This document shows, in pieces, positions 6,592 to 13,521 of a stretch of 28,016 nucleotides of DNA. The stretch's first letter is position 1. Each line of letters opens with the position of its first letter. Where the stretch lies: assembly GCA_910578715.1 (NCBI GenBank), contig CAJTRL010000050.1, positions 1 through 28,016 on the forward strand. Reading direction: 5' to 3'. This DNA is from an uncultured Lachnospiraceae bacterium (GTDB lineage: Bacteria > Bacillota > Clostridia > Lachnospirales > Lachnospiraceae). The notes under the pieces were generated by a model, which saw only the letters and a program-made list of their open reading frames with translations, was not told where the DNA came from and did not search any database. A program made the translations under genes and the position numbers.

Positions 6592-6624
6592 AGTGTCTAT
6601 ATACGAACACTGTTAATATGTCAA
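6592..6624 (-). promoter_or_regulatory. Consensus promoter with overlapping operator-like palindrome
   Basis: On the minus strand TTGACA (6619-6624) is followed after exactly 17 bases by TATAGA (6596-6601), a near-perfect sigma-A promoter for the 178-aa gene. A dyad AGTGT (6592-6596) with ACACT (6607-6611) covers the -10 and part of the spacer. This is a natural operator for the XRE protein encoded divergently at 6683, or for the 178-aa protein. Confidence 0.7.
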
Positions 6625-6682
6625 TTTTATTAGGATAATGAACACAATGCAAGTATTTGTTTCAAAAAAGGTTGTGATAAGA

Positions 6683-6895
6683 ATGATAAAATATGACCGT
6701 TTATGGGCAACCATGAAAGAGAAAGACATTACACAATATGACCTCTATACCAGATACAATGTAAACCGCTCCCAATTAGACAGACTGCGGCACAATAAAA
6801 ACGTACAGATAAATACAATCGACAAACTGTGCAATATTCTTCACTGCAATGTTGAGGATATCATGGAGCATTTTGACGATGACAACCGTTTCTGA
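6683..6895 (+). CDS. Small XRE/Cro-C1 type transcriptional regulator
   Basis: A 70-residue HTH_26-type single-domain regulator beginning MIKYDRLWATMKEKDITQYD. The helix-turn-helix lies at about residues 15-40 (TQYDLYTRYNVNRSQLDRLR), followed by INTIDKLCNILHCNVEDIME. The frame is open 15 codons upstream, but the ATG at 6683 matches the family start (compare MRYYKLFDLLARRGM in the other XRE protein here). An AGG-containing stretch lies about 12 bases before it, a weak ribosome site. It is a distant relative of the 4854-5048 protein and is a candidate to bind the palindrome at 6592-6611. Confidence 0.78.
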   Translation: MIKYDRLWATMKEKDITQYDLYTRYNVNRSQLDRLRHNKNVQINTIDKLCNILHCNVEDIMEHFDDDNRF

Positions 6896-7168
6896 TAACA
6901 GTATTCAGTTTTCGTGCTTTCCTTGCTGATAGTCTATTCCGTATATTTATTTCCCCGGCTTTCTTCTTCCAACCCACCAGAATTTCCACTTTTGGAATAT
7001 TGGAAGAAAAGTATACATTTTTTCGGACAATCAATCTTCAATTATTTTTGTGGAAATTAGCAAAGATTTTTGCGGATATTTTGGCTTTTTTGTGTTATAA
7101 TGATGCAGACAGTTTTTATGTAATAAAATCTGAAAATGTATACTTTTTCAGAAACAATACGATTCTGT
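6896..7168. other. Non-coding region with recombination-site-like dyads
   Basis: No credible gene is seen. Two GTATAC cores occur 127 bases apart, at 7011-7016 and 7138-7143, each followed by a T-run and a CAAT word. The second is the centre of a 22-base near-palindrome (7130-7151) with only two mismatched positions. A TTCTTCCAA/TTGGAAGAA inverted pair (6964-6972 with 7000-7008) and an extended -10 (TGTTATAAT, 7093-7101) also lie here. The block abuts the 3' end of the serine recombinase gene and may hold its recombination sites. Confidence 0.4.
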
Positions 7169-7777
7169 TTAAGTGGACTTTTCGTATTTTACAGCCTTAC
7201 AGTAAAAAGTTTTGGCGGACATATGACAGCGCCGTCCGGCTTCTTCCATGCTGATTTTTCCCGCCCGCCAGTCCTTGTGAACCTGATAAAAATTTTCGGG
7301 AATGGGCAGTGGCGGCCTGCCAAACTTTACGCCCCTTGCTTTTGCCGCGGCGATGCCCTCTGCCTGTCTCTGCCTGATATTGCTTCTCTCGTTTTCCGCC
7401 ACAAAACTTAACAGTGCAAGGACGATATCGCTTATGAATGTGCCTAACAGATTCTTTTCCCTGCGCGTGTCCAGAATCGGCATATCAATCACAACGATGT
7501 CTGCCTTGCGCTCTTTCGTAATGATGCGCCACTGTTCGTTCAGGTCTGTATAATTCCTGCCTAACCGGTCAATCGATTTTACATACAGCACGGAATGCTC
7601 ATCCAGCTTCCGAAGAAGTTTTTTATACTGTGGCCTTGCAAAATCTTTCCCGGAGAGCTTGTCCATAAAAATATTCTTTTCAGGCACTCCCATCTCAAGG
7701 AGCGCTATCCTCTGTCTGTCCTCATTCTGCTCCCTCGATGACACCCTCATATAGCCGTATAGTTTTGTTTCTTCCAT
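7169..7777 (-). CDS. Small serine recombinase (resolvase/invertase family)
   Basis: A 202-residue resolvase-family recombinase. The catalytic N-terminal domain (about 1-135) contains YGYMRVSSREQNEDRQ with the nucleophilic serine in the VSS motif, the KSIDRLGRNYTDL motif, and FVAENERSNIRQRQAEGI at the start of the long E helix. The C-terminal part (about 150-200, RGVKFGRPPLPIPENF then KISMEEAGRRCHMSAKTFY) is the helix-turn-helix that binds the site dyads. The start at ATG 7777 follows GGTGA five bases upstream; an ATG four codons earlier is possible. It is full length for a small resolvase/invertase and would carry out cointegrate resolution or inversion of a local segment. Confidence 0.92.
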   Translation of the reverse strand: MEETKLYGYMRVSSREQNEDRQRIALLEMGVPEKNIFMDKLSGKDFARPQYKKLLRKLDEHSVLYVKSIDRLGRNYTDLNEQWRIITKERKADIVVIDMPILDTRREKNLLGTFISDIVLALLSFVAENERSNIRQRQAEGIAAAKARGVKFGRPPLPIPENFYQVHKDWRAGKISMEEAGRRCHMSAKTFYCKAVKYEKST

Positions 7778-7806
7778 TAAAATCACCATGCCTTTCTCTA
7801 TATAAA

Positions 7807-7842
7807 ATTATAGTATATGCTCTTTTTCCCCGGTAATTACCG
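7807..7842 (-). promoter_or_regulatory. Recombinase promoter with palindromic -35
   Basis: On the minus strand TTACCG (7831-7836) and TATAAT (7807-7812) are separated by 18 bases, about 30 bases upstream of the recombinase start. The -35 lies inside the perfect palindrome CGGTAATTACCG (7831-7842), which could be an operator, for example for autoregulation. Confidence 0.5.
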
Positions 7843-7846
7843 CATG

Positions 7847-7880
7847 AAAAAAGCCATAACACGATTGGTTACGGCCTTTT
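7847..7880 (-). terminator. Rho-independent terminator
   Basis: GCCATAAC (7853-7860) pairs with GTTACGGC (7868-7875) with one mismatch. It is bordered by six A on the left, so on the minus strand it ends in a T-run. It would end transcription coming from the helicase remnant before the recombinase promoter. Confidence 0.65.
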
Positions 7881-7958
7881 CCACCCAAAAATCCTTTTTA
7901 CATTACAAGATTCTCCGCGAGCGCATTCAGCATTCCCGCCGATATTTCTTCCGCACTG

Positions 7959-9998
7959 CTATATCTCGTTTCTTTCTGTATACCGCTTCGTCCCGCCATT
8001 ATCTGCAGACAGCTCCGCCGCCTTTTCTTTCATCCTTTCCAGCTTTTCTTTTAATGAAATCTTTTTTCCCGGCATTGCCGCACATTTAGCGTTGGCGTTA
8101 CTCCGCATCGTTTCTTTTTCGGGTTCCGGTTCAGCAGCCTTTTCCTCTGATACAGGCAGCTCCCCATCCTCTTCCTCCGCCTCATCGCCCATCATAACCG
8201 CCTCGTTGTCCTTTTCATCCATATTCAGCAATGCGTTCAGCTCCGAAAGCCGCTCCATCTTTTCCGATAGTTCCGCTTCTTTCTCAAAAGGCTTCTCCAC
8301 CTCGGTTCTGGCGTTTTCCAACTGGCGCTTTGTATTGTCGAGTGCCGTCTGCATTTCGGCAAGCTGTTTCGGAATCCCCTCTAAAGCATTATTCAGGCGC
8401 ATGATATTCCCAAGCGGGTCCATGCCGATTTCTATCTGGTAACTGTCATATCCTTTGATATCCATAACAATCCTGTCATGGAAATAGTCAAAAGAGGCTT
8501 CCAGGCTAAAACCGAGGTATTCCCCTGCTTTTCTGCCCGTCTGAAAGGCCTTGATATGACTGCAATGCTCCATGAGCGCGATTGCAGCTTCTTTTTTATC
8601 CGTATAAAGCCTGTCTGCGACCGTCATGGCAAAGGCATCTTTATTTGCGGGTTTTTTACTCTGATACAGTTCTATATCCGACTGGAGATATTTTATCCGG
8701 CGTTCGGCATACGCTATTTTTTGCGGATATTTCACTGCAATAGCATCTTCCAGACGGTATTTCTGGCTCATATGGTTCGCTTTCATGAGCTTTAGCTTCG
8801 ATACCTGAGTGTCCAGTTCCATTTTTTCCTTAATAAAAGGATTCCCCGTCGCAAGCGCCTTGATTTCCGCATAGGTAAGCGAGGCCGCGTCCACATCTTC
8901 ATAGCTCCGCACCGGGGATTTGCTCGTCATTATCTGGCTGATGAATTTCTGCTTGTTTTCCAGAACCTGCCAGGAATAGCTGTCAAAGGTTCCCTCTGTT
9001 ATGTAGCGGAAAATCTGTATTTTTTCATTTAGATTAAACTGCCGTAAGATGCGGCCCTCACGCTGCTCCATATCCGCCGGGCGCCAGGGCACGTCAAGAT
9101 GATGCAACGCAATGAGCCTGTCCTGTACGTTCGTCCCGGCTCCCATCTTCTGCGTCGAACCAAGCAGAAAGCGGACTTTCCCGCTTCTCACATGGGCAAA
9201 CAGCTTTGCTTTCCTGATATCCGTATTGGCATCATGGATAAAGGCGATTTCTTCATCGGGAACGCCTTTTTCGACCAGTTTTTTCCTGATATCGAAGTAA
9301 ATATTCCCAAAACAGTCCACCGCATCTACAACGTCCGCCTCTTCGCTTTTTCCATCTATCGTGGCTTTTGTCTTTCCTTTTGGTGTAGACAAATCGCAGA
9401 AGATAAGCTGCGCCGACTTCTGCTCTTTGGTATCTTCCCATATCCGGAATGCCTTCTCCGCACATTCGGCGGCTTTGGAACCCGCCTCATCCGGCAGAAG
9501 CGGGTTTATCAGGCGCTGGTCTAAGGCGAGCTTACGCCCGTCGTTGGTGATGCGCAACATATTATCGATGGCCGGGTCTGTCTGCCCGCTCCGCACTGTT
9601 TCCGCTCGTTCCGCAAGCGATGCTACCATATCCTTCTGGAACTGGCTCGGTTTCAGCGTCACATTCACATATTCCGCTTTGGGGACCGGAAGGTTTAACA
9701 TATCCGCCGTCTGGATATCCGCCGATTCTTTAAAGAGCGCAATTAGTTCCGGCAGATTAAAGAATTTGGCAAATCTCGTCTTTACCCTGTACCCGGTTCC
9801 TTCCGGCGCTAATTCTATGGCAGAAACCGCCTCGCCGAAAGAGGATGCCCAACTGTCAAAGTGTTCGAGTCCAAGCCGTCTTAACGTTCCGTACTGGAGG
9901 TAGCGCATATTGGTATACAGTTCCGTCATGCTGTTCGCAATCGGCGTCCCTGTCGCAAATGTGATGCCGCGCCCGCCTGTCAGTTCAGAGACGGATTG
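7959..9998 (-). pseudogene. C-terminal fragment of a giant SNF2-type helicase of a conjugative element
   Basis: About 680 codons remain of a protein usually well over 2000 residues, combining DNA methylase and SNF2/DEAD helicase domains in Firmicutes conjugative elements. The retained part starts just before the motif ITFATGTPIANSMTELY. It contains the whole second RecA domain, with LLGSTQKMGAGTNVQDRLIA and the motif VI signature DMEQREGRILRQF, then a long helical C-terminal region rich in Glu and Lys. The methylase and first RecA domain, including Walker A and B, are absent. In-frame TGA at 9999-10001 marks the break; homology appears to stop within a few codons of it. No ribosome site precedes the internal ATG at 9929, so it is probably not functional. 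Confidence 0.85.
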
Positions 9999-10021
9999 TC
10001 AAGTGTGTCTGTAAACTTTTG
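9997..10021 (+). mobile_element. Possible insertion-sequence end at the helicase break
   Basis: The bases where helicase homology stops begin TGTCAAGTGTGTCTGTAAAC. A TGTCA...GTGTCTGTAAA order resembles, from memory, termini of IS256-family elements. I see no transposase gene and no matching inverted copy in the window, so this is a weak candidate: a leftover end after deletion, or a chance resemblance. Confidence 0.2.
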
Positions 10022-10061
10022 CAATGATTTCTGAAAAACAGATTGCTACCACGAAACATAG

Positions 10062-10235
10062 CTTATCCCTCATGACGGAGCCGAAAATATACCAGAATAC
10101 TTCGGCATTGATGCCAACTTTAATGTTGAAAAGCTCCTCAGCAGCTACAATGCACTCCATTTCAGAGAGCAGACTTTACAAAAACCTTACAATTCAGTCG
10201 AAAGAGAAAGCTCTGCCGGCGCATCATCCAAATAA
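10062..10235 (+). pseudogene. Short coding remnant in the junction
   Basis: One plus-strand frame in the junction reads like real protein: LIPHDGAENIPEYFGIDANF followed by NVEKLLSSYNALHFREQTLQ, ending SSAGASSK and a TAA. It is preceded directly by an in-frame TAG at 10059-10061 and has no start codon or ribosome site, so it would be the C-terminal end of a lost gene. I do not recognise the family. A 97-codon frame across the same bases (10024-10317) has an ATG but less protein-like composition. Confidence 0.3.
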
Positions 10236-10364
10236 ATGTGAAGTATCTGATCCGCTAAATGATGTTCCTTTAATCAAACAACATCAAATCAATTTTTTAT
10301 CTCATTCCTTGGTCTAATGAGAAAAATCTTGTAATTATGGGGTTTTCACACTTTTTGCATCGCC

Positions 10365-10402
10365 ATTATCAAACCAATTATTAAACCAATTATCAAACCA
10401 AT
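10365..10402. repeat. 12-bp tandem repeat after the AlbA_2 gene
   Basis: Three consecutive units, ATTATCAAACCA (10365-10376), ATTATTAAACCA (10377-10388) and ATTATCAAACCA (10389-10400). The last continues as AAACCAAT (10395-10402), which forms an 8-bp hairpin with ATTGGTTT (10409-10416) over the stop codon of the gene. Read on the minus strand past the stop, the units encode IIGL repeats, and in another frame WFDN repeats. CGCCATTATCA occurs on both sides (10361-10371 and 10427-10437), so the block looks like a local duplication. Confidence 0.75.
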
Positions 10403-10414
10403 CCGCCCATTGGT

Positions 10415-12121
10415 TTAATCATTTTCGCCATTATCAGTCAAAATCCAGTTTGCAATTCTTTTATTTTCAGAATCCGTAGTAATAATACCATTCCTTTTAA
10501 GCGCTGTAAGCAAAGTTAAGACTTTCCTTTCCTTCTGTTTAGGCGAAAGCGTATCCGGAAACTTATCAATCAGCAAATCACGCACTGCCGCCCTGTTTGC
10601 CTTTTCAAATTTCCGGAGATAATTGACTACCATATCCTGATAGTATTTATCGTCAAATGCCTTGTTTTTAATATACTGCACCCTGTCCTCCTCTGTTTTT
10701 GCAAGAGGAGCTGACAGATACAAGTTATTTACCCGTCCTTCGACCAATTTATGTTTCCTCAAATGCGCTGCCGCTTCCTTGGAAACCTGCTTGCCTTTTT
10801 GCACTTGATCAAGCAGATAAACAGTAACCAGATTGAGATTGTCATTGTCGTGGAGCAGATAAGTAAACTTCTCATTTATCTCTTTGCCGTAAATCGTCAC
10901 TTCTACCCGTTCCTTTGATGTAATGTCATAATCCGGCAAGGGGAAAAACCGCTCCCGCTGGATATGAAACACCCGCCTAATTCCCGTTGTTTCCGTATCA
11001 ATCATCTTAAACATGACCATTGCTTCTGCCAAAAGCTGATTACGGTAAAACGGTGACGTGTAGCCCGGATTTAAGATAGGCTCTATGCCCTCCGGAATAA
11101 AACTTCCCGGATTTGTAAGAATCAGCTTGTCCTCAAATTCATTCACATAAATCCGCCCACCCAGACTATAGTCAGAATGCGCAATACAGTTGTTGAGCAA
11201 TTCCCTCAATACCCATGTATCGTATTGCTTTGTTTCCATCGGAAACAGCGTCATTTGATCCGGCATATATCTGTAGGTAAGGTTCCGGATGTTTTTCAAG
11301 ATTCTGTCGCCGAGCGTGATAAAAGGTATTTTGTAAATTTCATAGTCTTTTACCATCTCTTTTGAATCGTAAATGCGCCACGAAGCTTCCGGTACGCTTT
11401 CAAATAAGTAATCATATGCCGAATTTCCCAAAAGCAGCATCGCTGCATTTGTAACTCTACCGTTTATAACCAGCTTTCTTCTTTCAAGAAATTCTTCATC
11501 GGACATTTTATCCACTTCCGCAGATATGTGTAAATCATCCATCTTTTGCTTGTACTTTTCTCTTGCAATAGAAATAGCTGCCTTATCCAAGTGTTCCATT
11601 GTCGCATTAGGAATAAACCTTTTTGACCAGTCCAATCTTACCTGACGGCGAATCCGTTCCCGTTTTTCCTCTGATAATGGCACAAGGGATTCTCCGTCAC
11701 GGGCGTATTCCTGATTGTGCCAACCGGTCGGGATGGCTGTGACTGCTGCTGGTATCTGGAACATCACTACCCTCTTTTCCACGCCATCAACAACCGGAAA
11801 GATTTCATAAATGTCAATAAACGACATCCCGCCAGTCATTCCAGCGCCAATTTCATGCTTTAAGGTATCCAATCCCTTGCTATTTCTGTACCCAGTCCCA
11901 ACAATTTTTCTCTCTTTATTATTTACACCAAACACAAGCCAGCCATATTGTAGCCCTCGCAGATTAGCCTCATTACTCAATGCCGAAAAATATCGTCCAA
12001 TTTTGTCCCTGTCATAGTCCTTTTCAGCCTCTTTGAACTCTATCACTTCATTTTCCCAATTATCAATCAAGCCATAAAGCGTAAGTATCATTTCTTCTTT
12101 TTTTGATTTGTTAAATGACAT
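10415..12121 (-). CDS. AlbA_2/Schlafen-type DNA-binding protein with GHKL-like fold (RecG-like, COG2865)
   Basis: A 568-residue protein with an N-terminal AlbA_2 (Schlafen) domain at about residues 20-140 (ENEVIEFKEA, then GLQYGWLVFGVNNKERKIVG). The middle is an ATPase-fold domain of the HATPase_c_4 type, with ELLNNCIAHSDYSLGGRIYV near 307-326 and a following TNPGSF. A winged-helix-like end (about 470-568) reads LRKFEKANRAAVRDLL then LKRNGIITTDSE. Such proteins are often annotated as RecG-like helicases, but no helicase motifs are seen; they act as regulators or defence components. AGGGA lies five bases before the ATG. It is the last gene of the minus-strand BREX operon, 54 bases after the desulfurase. 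The C-terminal end runs into a tandem repeat. Confidence 0.82.
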   Translation of the reverse strand: MSFNKSKKEEMILTLYGLIDNWENEVIEFKEAEKDYDRDKIGRYFSALSNEANLRGLQYGWLVFGVNNKERKIVGTGYRNSKGLDTLKHEIGAGMTGGMSFIDIYEIFPVVDGVEKRVVMFQIPAAVTAIPTGWHNQEYARDGESLVPLSEEKRERIRRQVRLDWSKRFIPNATMEHLDKAAISIAREKYKQKMDDLHISAEVDKMSDEEFLERRKLVINGRVTNAAMLLLGNSAYDYLFESVPEASWRIYDSKEMVKDYEIYKIPFITLGDRILKNIRNLTYRYMPDQMTLFPMETKQYDTWVLRELLNNCIAHSDYSLGGRIYVNEFEDKLILTNPGSFIPEGIEPILNPGYTSPFYRNQLLAEAMVMFKMIDTETTGIRRVFHIQRERFFPLPDYDITSKERVEVTIYGKEINEKFTYLLHDNDNLNLVTVYLLDQVQKGKQVSKEAAAHLRKHKLVEGRVNNLYLSAPLAKTEEDRVQYIKNKAFDDKYYQDMVVNYLRKFEKANRAAVRDLLIDKFPDTLSPKQKERKVLTLLTALKRNGIITTDSENKRIANWILTDNGEND

Positions 12122-12175
12122 AATATCCCTGTCTGTAACCTCCGCTATGCTTATACCTCACTATCTGTGCTCAAT

Positions 12176-13327
12176 TCATCCCCGATCAATAACGATTTTA
12201 TTTATTTCATTGGCAATATAACGGACTTCTTCTTTGGTATTATCTTTCCCAAAAGAAATACGTATAGTCCCTTTTGCATATTCTTCATCCAATCCTATCG
12301 CCCGCAAGACATGGGAAACGGTGCTTTTTCCACTATTACAGGCAGAACCAGTTGATATGCATATCCCCCTCAAGTCCAACCGATGAAGCATTGCCTCTCC
12401 GTCCCCATTTCCAAATGACAGGCTGACAATTCCCGGAAGGGTATCATTACCGCCATTCCTTATAATACCTTTGTTGCCGCTTATGCCAAGCAGACCGATG
12501 AAATCAGCCTCAAGTTCCCTGACTTTATTTATATTTGCATCCATGCATTGGCAATTCTTCTGTAATGCATATGCCATACCAACAATTAAAGCAACATTCT
12601 CCGTCCCTGCTCTTAACGATGATTCCTGTGCGCCGCCATCAATATATGGAATAATCGACGTACCTTTTTTAATATACAAAAATCCAACACCTTTCGGTCC
12701 ATTAAACTTATGTGCTGATGCTGATAACATATCAACGCCTAAATCTTTCACATCAATCCCTATATGACCCACAGCCTGTACAGCATCTGTATGAAATAAA
12801 GCTCCTGTCTTATGAGCCAACTGTGATAATTCCTTAATTGGCTGTATGGTTCCTATTTCATTATTCGCTGTCATTATAGAAACTAAGCCCACTCTTTCCG
12901 TAATAGCGCCCGATACTACTTCTGCTGTTATTATGCCTTCTGTTGTGGGTTTGAGATAAACCACATCACATCCCATTTTTTCAACGGCTTTCACACTGTG
13001 CAGAACCGCATGGTGCTCTATCTCTGATGTGATGATTCCTTTGTTTCTATCTGAAAAAAACATCCCCTTAACCGCCCAATTATCACTTTCTGTCCCACCT
13101 GAAGTAAAATATATTTCTTCAGGCAGGGCATTGATACATTCAGCAATTATTTTTCTTGATTCTTTCAGGGCTTCCCTGCTTTTTCTTGAAAATGAATAAG
13201 GCTGCGAAGCATTGCCATATTCGCTGAGCAGATAGGGTTTCATGGCTTCAAAGGCACCTATATCAAGTTTCGTTGTCGCTGCATTATCAGCATAAATAAA
13301 CATCTTCATACTCATCAGCATCCTCAT
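12176..13327 (-). CDS. Cysteine desulfurase (NifS/IscS family, DndA-like)
   Basis: A PLP-dependent enzyme that takes sulfur from L-cysteine as an enzyme-bound persulfide. Numbering from the first ATG, the visible residues are His105 (SEIEHHAVLHS), Asp181 (FHTDAVQAVGH), the PLP lysine Lys207 (SASAHKFNGPKG), and the nucleophilic Cys330 (STGSACNSGK). Length (383) is normal for the family. The first ATG overlaps the stop of the upstream 68-aa gene; GAGG six bases before the ATG at 13315 suggests that start instead, four codons in. It lies inside the BREX operon rather than next to an Fe-S scaffold gene, and is probably dedicated to sulfur supply for BrxP, as DndA is for DndC. Confidence 0.92.
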   Translation of the reverse strand: MRMLMSMKMFIYADNAATTKLDIGAFEAMKPYLLSEYGNASQPYSFSRKSREALKESRKIIAECINALPEEIYFTSGGTESDNWAVKGMFFSDRNKGIITSEIEHHAVLHSVKAVEKMGCDVVYLKPTTEGIITAEVVSGAITERVGLVSIMTANNEIGTIQPIKELSQLAHKTGALFHTDAVQAVGHIGIDVKDLGVDMLSASAHKFNGPKGVGFLYIKKGTSIIPYIDGGAQESSLRAGTENVALIVGMAYALQKNCQCMDANINKVRELEADFIGLLGISGNKGIIRNGGNDTLPGIVSLSFGNGDGEAMLHRLDLRGICISTGSACNSGKSTVSHVLRAIGLDEEYAKGTIRISFGKDNTKEEVRYIANEINKIVIDRG

Positions 13328-13521
13328 GCAAAAAGCGTACAGCCTTCTTCCTTAAATTCTTCAATTTTGTCAAGCAATTCTTCGACTGTACACCCCAAAT
13401 ATTCTGCAAGACATTCCATACAGTAAAAGTTGGTTATATCTGTTCCAAGCAGCTTCCTATTGATGCCTGTTGTATCTTTTCCTAAGTCTTTCTTTCCACA
13501 TATAACGCAATCAACTCTCAT
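13324..13521 (-). CDS. Small CxxC/CxxC protein of the BREX operon
   Basis: A 65-residue protein starting MRVDCVICGKKDLG, with a second Cys pair in YCMECLAEYLGC and a last Cys in EEGCTLFA. Two CxxC pairs suggest a zinc ribbon or rubredoxin-like metal knuckle; a sulfur-relay role is possible. The frame is open to an ATG at 13530, but GTGAGGG is better spaced for ATG 13521, and the protein reads naturally from there. It overlaps the 3' end of brxL, and its stop overlaps the desulfurase start, so it is tightly coupled to both. I do not recognise a named family; similar small proteins seem to accompany desulfurases in Clostridia (memory only). Confidence 0.7.
   Translation of the reverse strand: MRVDCVICGKKDLGKDTTGINRKLLGTDITNFYCMECLAEYLGCTVEELLDKIEEFKEEGCTLFA

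Noticed and set aside
7000..7254. 84-codon plus-strand frame beside the recombinase
   Set aside because: It overlaps the 3' end of the recombinase gene on the other strand, lacks a ribosome site and is rich in Phe/Ile as expected from A/T-rich non-coding DNA.
7959..9929. Intact 656-aa helicase starting at ATG 9929
   Set aside because: The helicase frame continues upstream of this ATG through FATGTPIANS and ends only at a stop at 9999, and the first RecA domain is missing. It is a fragment.
10024..10317. 97-codon plus-strand frame in the junction
   Set aside because: It has no ribosome site and poor protein-like composition. Another frame over the same bases (10062-10235) reads better as a remnant.
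10415..12121. ATP-dependent helicase RecG
   Set aside because: The usual automatic name for this family, but no helicase motifs are present; the AlbA_2 and GHKL-like domains explain the resemblance.
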